Origin: Actinomycetes bacterium
GTDB lineage: Bacteria > Actinomycetota > Acidimicrobiia > Acidimicrobiales > Microtrichaceae
Direction of reading: 5' to 3'
NCBI GenBank assembly: GCA_023423215.1
Contig: JAFAFZ010000333.1
Span: 1 to 8,966, forward strand
DNA length: 8,966 nt
Below the pieces are notes generated by a model. That model was not told where the DNA came from, made no database searches, and saw only the letters and a list, made by a program, of their open reading frames with translations. The position numbers and the translations under genes are program-made. Below, in pieces: positions 1 to 5,510 of this stretch; positions within the stretch are counted from its first letter, which is position 1, and each line of letters starts with the position of its first letter.

Positions 1-944
1 CCCTCGGCCTGGGTGACGGGCCCGTTGCGCGGGCGGGTCATGAGCAGCGAGTACACGGGGGGGCCCGCCGCGGCGGACCGGTCGAGGAAGGCCCGCGACT
101 CGTGCCACGCCTGCGTCGGCGCGTCGATCTTGGAGCGGCCACCCAGGCCCTGGGTGATGACGGGCACGCCGCCGCGTCGCGACAGCTCGATGAGCAGGTC
201 GCGGTCCGCGGCGTCGATGCCCTCGACCGCGCTCTCAGGCGCGTAGGCGATCGAGCCGCGACCGAAGCGTCCGACGGCGTCCGCGAGCGAGCGCAGCTCG
301 TCCAACGTCGCGAGTCGGCTCGGCACCGGGCGGTCGGCCAGGTCCAGGTGGGTCGGCGCGAGTGACGACGAGAAGCCGAGCGCGCCCGCCTCCATGCCGG
401 CCACGACCAGGTCGTGCATCGCCTGCACCTCGGCGTCGGTCGCGGCGCGGGCGTACGCCTCCTCGCCCATGACCCAGCGGCGGATGGCCGAGTGCCCGAC
501 GTACATGCCGAGGTTCACCGACAGCCGGTCGGTGCGGGTGTCGAGGAACTCCTCGAAGGTCTCGAAGTCCCACGCGACGTGGTCGAGCGCCTGGAGGTCC
601 ATGCCCTCGACGCGTGCGAACACCTGCGCCAGGTAGCCGCGGTCCTCGGCACGGCACGGCGCGACGGCGAAGCCGCAGTTGCCGGCCGCGACGGTCGTCA
701 CGCCGTGCAGCGACGCCGTGTCGCACACCGGGTCCCAGGTGAGCTGGGGGTCGTAGTGGGTGTGGGCGTCGACGATGCCGGGCGCCACGACGAGCCCGTC
801 CGCGTCGATCGTCCGGGTCGCCGACTCGTCGCCGAGGCGACCGATCGCGGCGACGCGGCCGTCGACGATGCCGACGTCCGCGGTGCGGCCGGGTACGCCG
901 GTGCCGTCGACGACGAGGCCCCCGCGGAGCAGGAGGTCGTACAT
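1..944 (-). CDS. N-acyl-D-amino-acid deacylase-like amidohydrolase (C-terminus beyond window)
   Basis: The first 314 residues of an amidohydrolase-superfamily enzyme are visible; the rest lies past the left edge (family members usually run to about 480-580 residues). The start is ATG at 944, preceded by the purine-rich Shine-Dalgarno AGGAAAGGA on the minus strand. Residues 1-58 form the small beta-sandwich typical of the superfamily (LLLRGGLVVDGTG, then APGIVDAHTHYD). The metal-binding HTH is at 61-63, and GNCGFAVAP at 88-96 matches the deacylase NCG motif with its metal-bridging Cys (C90). GHSAIR at 150-155 is also typical. Known relatives hydrolyse N-acyl-D-amino acids, or other amide and cyclic ureide bonds, in the cytoplasm. 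The regions where D-aminoacylases carry further metal His residues (YAPES at 234-238, ITQGLG at 263-268) lack His here, so the substrate may differ. It is the last visible gene of the operon, 60 nt after the cyclase gene. The family is secure; the substrate is unknown. Confidence 0.88.
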   Translation of the reverse strand, partial: MYDLLLRGGLVVDGTGVPGRTADVGIVDGRVAAIGRLGDESATRTIDADGLVVAPGIVDAHTHYDPQLTWDPVCDTASLHGVTTVAAGNCGFAVAPCRAEDRGYLAQVFARVEGMDLQALDHVAWDFETFEEFLDTRTDRLSVNLGMYVGHSAIRRWVMGEEAYARAATDAEVQAMHDLVVAGMEAGALGFSSSLAPTHLDLADRPVPSRLATLDELRSLADAVGRFGRGSIAYAPESAVEGIDAADRDLLIELSRRGGVPVITQGLGGRSKIDAPTQAWHESRAFLDRSAAAGPPVYSLLMTRPRNGPVTQAE

Positions 945-967
945 GTCAGTTCCTTTCCTCACGCCGT

Positions 968-1002
968 GCGACCGCCGGAGCGGCCGCCGTGTCGGTGGTC
1001 GC
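968..1002 (-). other. weak intercistronic hairpin after the cyclase stop
   Basis: In the 60-nt gap between the cyclase stop codon and the amidohydrolase start, arms at 968-977 and 993-1002 (GCGACC with CCG, against CGG with GGTCGC) can pair over 10 positions with one mismatch around a 15-nt loop. No T-tract follows. It could slow 3' decay of the upstream message, or it could simply be chance in GC-rich DNA. Confidence 0.25.
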
Positions 1003-1004
1003 GA

Positions 1005-1979
1005 TCAGAAGATCGCGAGGGGGTTGACGGGACTCCCGGTCCCGCCGGGGACGCGCAGCGACGCGACCGTGAGCATGAACTCCCAGCGGCCGTGCTCCCG
1101 GCACACCGCCGAGAGCTGGTCGAGGCGCAGGTTGTCGATCAGGTGCAGGCCCATGGCGGTGATGCCGACCTGGTGGATGGGGAACGGCCAGCCCTCGATG
1201 CCGGCGCCCGGCAGGACGTCCGAGATGCCGTCGCAGCCGAGCACCGCGACGTCGCGCTCGCGCAGCCACGGCAGGCACTCGGGGTGCAGTCCTGCGAGCC
1301 CGTGGGCGAGCGGGTTCAGGCCGTCGGCCTGCGCCCGGCGCCGGTCGTCACGGCCGGTGCCGACCAGGAGCAGGTCGCCCTCGCCGACCTGGAGCGCTGC
1401 GTCGCGCTCGGCCGCCTCGAGGTCCACCACGCGCACCTGCTCGTCGCCCGGCAGGTGGTCGAGCCCTCGGACCCGCGGGATGTCGAGCAGCACACCACGT
1501 CCGACGATGCCCTCGGCGGCGTCCAGGATCGTGTTGCGCAGTGCGCCGGTGCTGAGCACGTGCTCGGGTCCCAACCCGTTGAACATGCGGCCGCCCACGA
1601 ACATGTGGCACAGCGCGTCGATGTGGGTCAGCCCCATGCCGTGCACCGAGGTGCCGACGAAGTCGTGGCACGCCTCGTAGCCGGGCACGCCGGTGGTGTC
1701 GATGGCGTCGCCGCTGCGCAGCATGTGGTGCTGCGCCGGGTGCGGCGTCTCGGCCGACGGCTTGACCGGGAGGTCGTGCGAGAGCGACACGGTCCGACCG
1801 GTCCGCACGAGGGCCCCGGCGCGGGCCCGGTGCTCGTCGGTGATGAGCGAGAGCGCGCCGCGGTCGTCGGCGGGCCAACGCCCCCAGTTCGAGAGCGACT
1901 CGAAGAGCTCGGACAGCTCGTCGGGCGTCGGCTGGTCGGCGGCGAACGGTCCGGTGCGCCACTGGTCGGTGTCGGTCAC
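1005..1979 (-). CDS. cyclase-family (kynurenine formamidase-like) metal-dependent hydrolase
   Basis: A complete 324-residue protein of the cyclase family (PF04199; relatives include KynB formamidase and isatin hydrolase), which open rings or cleave amides using a divalent metal. Visible marks are HGMGLTHIDALCH at 113-125 (putative metal ligands H119 and D121, with H125), a second cluster IHQVGITAMG at 268-277 (H269), D282 where KynB has an active-site Glu, and the C-terminal LRVPGGTGSPVNP at 308-320, which I recognise from longer actinobacterial members. The start is GTG at 1979: GGAG lies 7 nt upstream, and GTGA overlaps the TGA of the TetR gene by 4 bp, implying translational coupling. The frame is open further upstream but only as a shadow of the TetR gene. 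At about 320 residues it is longer than KynB (about 210), with an extra N-terminal segment of roughly 60 residues. It is cytoplasmic, with no signal peptide. The substrate is not determinable. Confidence 0.87.
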   Translation of the reverse strand: MTDTDQWRTGPFAADQPTPDELSELFESLSNWGRWPADDRGALSLITDEHRARAGALVRTGRTVSLSHDLPVKPSAETPHPAQHHMLRSGDAIDTTGVPGYEACHDFVGTSVHGMGLTHIDALCHMFVGGRMFNGLGPEHVLSTGALRNTILDAAEGIVGRGVLLDIPRVRGLDHLPGDEQVRVVDLEAAERDAALQVGEGDLLLVGTGRDDRRRAQADGLNPLAHGLAGLHPECLPWLRERDVAVLGCDGISDVLPGAGIEGWPFPIHQVGITAMGLHLIDNLRLDQLSAVCREHGRWEFMLTVASLRVPGGTGSPVNPLAIF

Positions 1980-2641
1980 GACGCCGCTCCATCGGTGGCC
2001 GCGGCGGCCTTGCGGCGTCGCGACGTGGTCCGGGACGCGAGCTTGCGGTCGGTGGCGACGCCGCCGAGCAGTGCGTGCTGCAGGGCCTCTCGCTGCTGGG
2101 TCAGGTCCGCGGGTGGCAGGGGCCGGTCCGAGTACCGCACGGTGTCGAGCAGCGCGTGGATCGAGCTGGTCGTGACGCGCACCATCACCTCGGGATCGAT
2201 CGTCGCGACGATCGATCCGTCTGCCCGTCCGGCACCGAGGACCTCGAGCCACAGGTCGAGGGTCTCGAGGCTCTGCTCCTTGACGTCCGTCAGCTCGTCG
2301 AGCGTCGACAGCGTCGCCCAGTCGTAGTGGAGGATCGTCAGCTCCTCGCGGTGCGCGGCGCACACGTCGAAGACCACGGCGATCATGTCCCGATAGCGCT
2401 CGGCACCGCTGGCATCTCGTTCCAGCACCTCTCGCTGCGCGGGCAGGAGCTCGTCGTAGAACCCGCGGACGATCTCGTGGACCATCTCGGCCTTGGAGCG
2501 GAAGTGGGAGTAGAGGCTGCCTGCGAGCAGGCCGACGGCCTCGGCGATGTCGCGCACCGAGGTCTCGGTGTAGCCGCGCTCCGCGATCTGGCGGCGGGCC
2601 ACGTGGAGGATCTCGACGCGACGTGGGACGGTCTTGGTCAC
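1976..2641 (-). CDS. TetR-family transcriptional regulator
   Basis: A 221-residue regulator. The N-terminal DNA-binding domain covers about residues 8-55, with the helix-turn-helix in TSVRDIAEAVGLLAGSLYSHF (27-47) followed by RSKAEM. The rest is the helical ligand-binding and dimerisation domain. The pattern RRVEIL...ERGYTETSVRDIAEAVG and the stretch after HF resemble regulators of lipid and steroid catabolism of the KstR2 type, but that is resemblance only. A basic, Ala-rich tail (about 199-221, with RRRK) extends past the usual fold and is probably disordered. The start is GTG at 2641, overlapping the preceding gene's TGA by 4 bp (GTGA). An upstream Met is rejected because it would lie inside the SnoaL-like gene. 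The gene sits between enzyme genes of the operon, which fits autoregulation through the 5303-5318 inverted repeat. Its codons 131-140 contain a perfect 26-bp palindrome. Confidence 0.9.
   Translation of the reverse strand: MTKTVPRRVEILHVARRQIAERGYTETSVRDIAEAVGLLAGSLYSHFRSKAEMVHEIVRGFYDELLPAQREVLERDASGAERYRDMIAVVFDVCAAHREELTILHYDWATLSTLDELTDVKEQSLETLDLWLEVLGAGRADGSIVATIDPEVMVRVTTSSIHALLDTVRYSDRPLPPADLTQQREALQHALLGGVATDRKLASRTTSRRRKAAAATDGAAS
2193..2218. repeat. 26-bp perfect palindrome inside the TetR gene
   Basis: The two halves, GGATCGATCGTCG and CGACGATCGATCC, are exact reverse complements with no spacer, centred between 2205 and 2206 on TCGCGA. It covers codons for GSIVATIDP in the TetR protein. 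The inner 16 bp, GATCGTCGCGACGATC (2198-2213), recur exactly at 7183-7198. It could be a protein-binding site or a by-product of preferred codons (ATC GTC GCG ACG ATC). Confidence 0.6.
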
Positions 2642-3102
2642 GATGCGTCCCCGATCCCCGCGGGCGCGGGCGCGCCGACGACGTGGTGGCGCAGGTCGCC
2701 GGCCAGCATCTGGCGGTCGCGCCGCTCGGTGAACCGCCAGCGTCCGTCGACCTTCTCGAAGCGGTCGCGGTGGCGGCTCACGGCGATCGGTCGCAGCTCG
2801 AACCCCGGGCGGGCCTGCAGCACGGTCACGTAGCTGCTGGCGCCCGCGGTCCGTCCGTCGTCGTCCAGGGTGATCGTCAGGTTGGAGATGACGTGGCAGA
2901 CGTCGGTGCGCCCGTCCTCGTGCAGCACGACCGAGTTGCGCCACAGCTCGAGCAGCTGGTCGCGGCCGGAGAACTCCATGCCGTTGCCGGCGACGATGGT
3001 CGCGTCGGCGAAGAGGTCGGCCACGCCCTCGAGGTCCCCCTCGTCGATGTGCTCCGCGTAGGAGTGGATCAGCGCCCTGATCGCTTCCCGGTCGTCGTTC
3101 AC
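2638..3102 (-). CDS. SnoaL/NTF2-like domain protein (154 aa)
   Basis: A single-domain protein of the SnoaL/NTF2-like cone fold, used by dehydratases, isomerases, epoxide hydrolases and small subunits of dioxygenases. Visible marks are the N-terminal helical pattern AIRALIHSYAEHIDEGDLEGVADLFADA (8-35), with Y15 and D20 at positions that are often catalytic in this fold. H70 in DVCHVISNLTI and the final strands RHRDRFEKVDGRWRFTERR (110-128) complete the fold. Its 154 residues are normal for the family. The start chosen is GTG at 3102, with AGAGGGG 8 nt upstream; a Met 44 codons earlier would run through the preceding 97-nt gap without a ribosome site. Its TGA overlaps the TetR GTG by 4 bp. It is paired with a dehydrogenase gene, like the other SnoaL-like gene of the operon, so a dehydration or isomerisation step is a reasonable inference. 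It is not a close match to any characterised enzyme I can name. Confidence 0.85.
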   Translation of the reverse strand: MNDDREAIRALIHSYAEHIDEGDLEGVADLFADATIVAGNGMEFSGRDQLLELWRNSVVLHEDGRTDVCHVISNLTITLDDDGRTAGASSYVTVLQARPGFELRPIAVSRHRDRFEKVDGRWRFTERRDRQMLAGDLRHHVVGAPAPAGIGDAS

Positions 3103-3199
3103 GTGTCGGTCCCCTCTGCTCCTGTGGCGACGACGCTGCCGCAGCCCGGTGGCGCTGGCAAGCATCGAGCGTGTCGTCCGCGAGTGCGGTGGCGGCGGC

Positions 3200-3964
3200 T
3201 CATCCGATCGCCATCGGGTCGCCGGCCATGGCACCGCCGTCGACGAGGAACTCGGCGCCGGTGCAGTACGAGGCGGCGGGCGAGGCGAGGAAGCAGACCA
3301 TCTCGGCCACCTCTCGCGGCTGGCCGATGCGCGGCACGGGCAGCACCGAGAAGACCGCGTCCTTGTCGACGTCGTCGAACTCGGGCGAGCTCACCATCGG
3401 CGTGTCGATCGTCCCCGGGTGCACGCTGTTGACCCGGATGCCCTGGTGGCCCAGCTCGATCGCGGCGGACTTCGTCATGCCGCGGATGGCGAACTTGGTG
3501 GCGACGTACGCAGCGACACCGGGCACGCCCTCGAACCCCGCCGTGGACGAGATGTTGACGATCGAGCTGCCCCGGGTCGCGTCGCGCAGCGCCGGGATCG
3601 CCGCCTGCATGCCCAGGAAGCAACCACGCAGGTTGACCCGCACGACGGCGTCGAAGTCGTCGACGGACATCGACTCGATGAGCCCGGTGCGACAGATGCC
3701 CGCGTTGTTCACCAGCACGTCGAGGGCACCGAAGCGCTCGACCGCCAGGTCGACCGCGGCGCGCCACTGCTCGGGCTCGCCGACGTCCAGGCGGATGAAG
3801 GTCGCCGCGTCGCCGAGGGACTCGGCAACGGCACGGCCCTCGTCCTCGAGCATGTCGGCGAGCACGACGCGTGCGCCGCGCTCGACGAACAGGCGCGCCT
3901 CGGCCTCGCCCTGACCACGCGCCGCGCCGGTCACCAGCGCGGTGTAGCCGTCCAGGTCGGTCAT
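3200..3964 (-). CDS. SDR-family NAD-dependent oxidoreductase (classical type)
   Basis: A complete 254-residue classical short-chain dehydrogenase/reductase. In order it shows the cofactor motif TGAARGQG (12-19), acidic D37 at the end of strand beta-2 (favours NAD over NADP), NNAG (86-89), the active-site N111 (NLRG), S140 (NISS), Y153 and K157 (YVATK), HPG (182-184), and the C-terminal CTGAEFLVDGG. The layout and spacing resemble 3-alpha(20-beta)-hydroxysteroid dehydrogenases, a group that in actinobacteria acts on many cyclic alcohols and ketones. The start is ATG at 3964, forming ATGA with the stop of the upstream SnoaL-like gene. An in-frame Met 28 codons upstream is rejected because it lies within that gene. 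All catalytic residues are intact, so it should be active, catalysing reversible alcohol/ketone conversion. Its substrate is not readable. A 97-nt gap follows before the next gene. Confidence 0.93.
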   Translation of the reverse strand: MTDLDGYTALVTGAARGQGEAEARLFVERGARVVLADMLEDEGRAVAESLGDAATFIRLDVGEPEQWRAAVDLAVERFGALDVLVNNAGICRTGLIESMSVDDFDAVVRVNLRGCFLGMQAAIPALRDATRGSSIVNISSTAGFEGVPGVAAYVATKFAIRGMTKSAAIELGHQGIRVNSVHPGTIDTPMVSSPEFDDVDKDAVFSVLPVPRIGQPREVAEMVCFLASPAASYCTGAEFLVDGGAMAGDPMAIG

Positions 3965-4473
3965 GCGGCGCCGTTCCCGAAGCGATCCGAGGACACGCCC
4001 CACCAGCCCGGCCTCGGCACGCCCTCGGGCCACTGGCCGTCGAGCCACACGAGCGAGGCGACGTAGCTCTGGAGCCGCCAGCCGTCCTCGGTGCGCACGA
4101 AGGTCGAGTCGTAGAAGCCGCCGTCGGACAGGATCGACTCGTCGCCGTCGCCGAGCGTGATCATCTGCGTGAACACGTAGTTGCGCGACGTCGCGCGGTC
4201 ACCGTCGACGTCGATCACGACGTTGGTCATGTAGTGCTGCACCGCGGCGAAGATCGACAGCGACTCGCGCAGGTAGTCGACGATCGCCGGGTACTCGTCC
4301 TTGATGCCGCCGTTGTTGGTGAAGTCGATGGTGCTGCCGGGCACGAAGACGCGCTCGAGCGCGTCCCAGTCACGTGCGTCGACGGCGTTCGCGTAGCGGC
4401 TCAGCACCTCGTGGATCTCGACCTTGTCGAATGCGGCGCGCTGGGCGTCGGTCAGCTGGTTCGTGTCGGTCAT
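3961..4473 (-). CDS. SnoaL/NTF2-like domain protein (170 aa)
   Basis: A SnoaL-like (SnoaL_4-type) protein of 170 residues. The characteristic N-terminal block HEVLSRYANAVDARDWDALE (21-40) carries Y27 and D32, followed by VFVPGSTIDF. HYMTN at 80-84 supplies a conserved-type His (H80), and GGFYDSTFVRTEDGWR (118-133) is the usual C-terminal strand pair. Relatives of this fold include bile-acid 7-alpha-dehydratase (BaiE type), scytalone dehydratase and dioxygenase beta subunits, but no gene for a Rieske alpha subunit is in view, so a stand-alone lyase or isomerase is likelier. It differs clearly from the other SnoaL-like protein of this operon, so the two are not a recent duplication. The start is ATG at 4473 with GGAG 6 nt upstream, 12 nt after the first SDR gene. 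The stop overlaps the next SDR start by 4 bp. Confidence 0.87.
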   Translation of the reverse strand: MTDTNQLTDAQRAAFDKVEIHEVLSRYANAVDARDWDALERVFVPGSTIDFTNNGGIKDEYPAIVDYLRESLSIFAAVQHYMTNVVIDVDGDRATSRNYVFTQMITLGDGDESILSDGGFYDSTFVRTEDGWRLQSYVASLVWLDGQWPEGVPRPGWWGVSSDRFGNGAA

Positions 4474-4485
4474 GTCCTGCTCCGA

Positions 4486-5250
4486 TCAGGGGATCGTGTA
4501 GCCGCCGTCGACGGTCAGGGTGGTGCCGACGACGAACGAGGCGGCGTCGGACGCGAGCCACAGCACGGCGGCGGCGATCTCCTCCGGCTCGGCGATGCGA
4601 CCGATCGGGTGCAGCGCCGTGACCTGGGCCTCACCCTCGGGCGAGTCGCCCAGCCACTCGTCGACCATGCGGCTGCGCGCCGTGCCGGGGGCGATCGCGT
4701 TGATCCGGATGCCGCGTGTGATGTTCTCGAGCGCCGCGGCCTTCGTCAGGCCGATGACGCCGTGCTTCGCCGCGACGTAGTTGGCGTGGCCCGGCACGCC
4801 GATCAGGCCGGCACCGGAGGACGTGTTGATGATCGCGCCGCCGCCCGATGCGAGCATGGCCGGGATCTCGTGCTTCATGCAGTAGAAGACGCCCGACAGC
4901 ATGATGTCGATGCCGCGGCGCCAGACGTCGTCGGGCATCTCGTCGATGGGCAGGTTGGCGCCCATCACGCCCGCGTTGTTGTGCGCCACGTCCAGGCGAC
5001 CGAACGCGTCGACGGTGCGACCGACCATGTCGGCGACCGACGCGCTGTTCGCCACGTCGACCTGCACGGCGATGGCGGTGCCGCCCTCGGCCTCGATCAG
5101 CTCGACCGTGCGCTCGCTCTCGGCGAGGTCGATGTCGGCGACCGCGACCTTGGCGCCGGCCGCTGCGAAGAGCTGCGCGGTGGAGCGACCGATGCCTCCG
5201 GCCGCACCCGTGACGATGACGGCCGCGCCGTCGAAGGAGTGCTGTGTCAT
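4486..5250 (-). CDS. SDR-family oxidoreductase with Met in place of the conserved Asn
   Basis: The first gene of the leftward operon, 254 residues. Classical SDR motifs are TGAAGGIG (14-21), D39 at the end of beta-2 (NAD-type), NNAG (91-94), S145 (NTSS), Y158 and K162 (YVAAK), APGT (187-190) and the closing GTTLTVDGG. The position equivalent to the catalytic-tetrad Asn (NLRG in the other SDR of the operon) reads MLSG, with M117; the neighbouring residues are clean, so this is a substitution and not a frameshift. The stretch after it (VFYCMKHEIPAML) is normal for the family. The start chosen is ATG at 5250, with AGGGGG 7 nt upstream. A Met 20 codons upstream would put the start inside the operator and is rejected. 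It probably oxidises or reduces a cyclic alcohol or ketone in the cytoplasm; the two SDRs share only family-level similarity, so they likely serve different steps. Confidence 0.92.
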   Translation of the reverse strand: MTQHSFDGAAVIVTGAAGGIGRSTAQLFAAAGAKVAVADIDLAESERTVELIEAEGGTAIAVQVDVANSASVADMVGRTVDAFGRLDVAHNNAGVMGANLPIDEMPDDVWRRGIDIMLSGVFYCMKHEIPAMLASGGGAIINTSSGAGLIGVPGHANYVAAKHGVIGLTKAAALENITRGIRINAIAPGTARSRMVDEWLGDSPEGEAQVTALHPIGRIAEPEEIAAAVLWLASDAASFVVGTTLTVDGGYTIP

Positions 5251-5300
5251 TGCCTGGCCCCCTGCTGCAGGGCCCTCTGCCCCGCTGCTTCGATTCGTAC

Positions 5301-5329
5301 TTGCTAACACTTGTTAGCCTCGGCTTCAA
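5301..5329 (-). promoter_or_regulatory. putative leftward promoter for the catabolic operon
   Basis: On the minus strand, TTGAAG (5329-5324) is followed after exactly 17 bp by TAGCAA (5306-5301), a tolerable -35/-10 pair for a high-GC host. It would start transcription near 5294, giving a leader of about 45 nt before the SDR start at 5250. The -10 lies within or next to the inverted repeat at 5303-5318, so a bound repressor would block it. The -10 match is weak. Confidence 0.45.
5303..5318. promoter_or_regulatory. putative TetR operator (16-bp inverted repeat)
   Basis: GCTAACA-CT-TGTTAGC has two perfect 7-bp arms around a 2-bp spacer. It is AT-rich compared with its surroundings and placed in the only divergent intergenic region of the window. 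Size and symmetry suit a TetR-family dimer site. It overlaps the proposed -10 of the leftward promoter and the -35 of the rightward one, so one bound regulator could shut both. The operon's own TetR protein (1976-2641) is the obvious candidate to bind it, which is inference. Confidence 0.75.
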
Positions 5330-5339
5330 GGGGCATACT
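5311..5339 (+). promoter_or_regulatory. putative rightward promoter for the ABC importer
   Basis: TTGTTA (5311-5316) and CATACT (5334-5339) are separated by exactly 17 bp, and both resemble vegetative -35/-10 elements. The -35 is formed by the right arm of the inverted repeat at 5303-5318. Transcription would begin near 5346, leaving an unusually long leader of about 160 nt before the binding-protein start at 5507. Confidence 0.5.
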
Positions 5340-5506
5340 GCTCGACAGCGGGGCGACGCGGCGTCGGCAACCGCCGGTCCAGGGGGATCGCCGACAACGG
5401 GAGCCGGACATCCGAACCGGCTCGTCGCACGACTGCCACGTCGTCGCGCTGACCAACGTCCGACCGATGGGGTGGGACGCAACATGAGCCACTTTGGGGG
5501 ACTCCG
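5340..5506 (+). other. long 5' leader of the importer transcript
   Basis: About 160 nt separate the proposed rightward promoter from the binding-protein gene. The stretch can fold: a perfect 7-bp stem GAGCCGG/CCGGCTC (5401-5407 with 5417-5423, 9-nt loop), a weaker ACGAC/GTCGT stem just after it, and a distal GTCGGC/GCCGAC pairing before it. I recognise no known riboswitch class. Near its end is a possible 8-codon reading frame (5484-5510). No larger gene in this stretch is credible on either strand. Confidence 0.35.
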
Positions 5507-5510
5507 ATGA
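5484..5510 (+). CDS. possible 8-residue leader peptide (MSHFGGLR)
   Basis: An ATG at 5484 opens a frame of eight codons whose TGA (5508-5510) overlaps the ATG of the binding-protein gene as ATGA, the same 4-bp overlap seen between genes of the leftward operon. GGTGGGAC lies upstream as a modest ribosome site, and the Shine-Dalgarno of the binding-protein gene (GGGGGA, 5496-5501) lies inside it. It may be a translational coupler, or chance; the peptide shows no run of a regulatory amino acid. Confidence 0.22.
   Translation: MSHFGGLR

Noticed and set aside
414..2327. Plus-strand open frame of about 640 codons over the amidohydrolase, cyclase and TetR genes
   Set aside because: It is antisense to three recognisable genes and its translation is a Val/Arg/Ala/Asp-rich string without motifs.
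3103..3199. A possible internal promoter or small gene in the 97-nt gap between the second SDR and the next SnoaL-like gene
   Set aside because: I find no convincing -35/-10 pair, no strong hairpin and no short frame with a ribosome site except the GTG start already assigned at 3102.
4182..4195. 14-bp perfect palindrome GCGCGACGTCGCGC within a SnoaL-like gene
   Set aside because: It is composed only of dinucleotides common in 70 % G+C coding sequence and has no second copy that I noticed, so chance is a sufficient explanation.
5303..5318. Reading the inverted repeat as a KstR or KstR2 box
   Set aside because: The AAC and GTT half-sites are separated by 4 nt, against 2 nt in the KstR consensus, and the CAAG-nn-CTTG core of KstR2 is absent. 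The site is kept only as a generic TetR-type operator.
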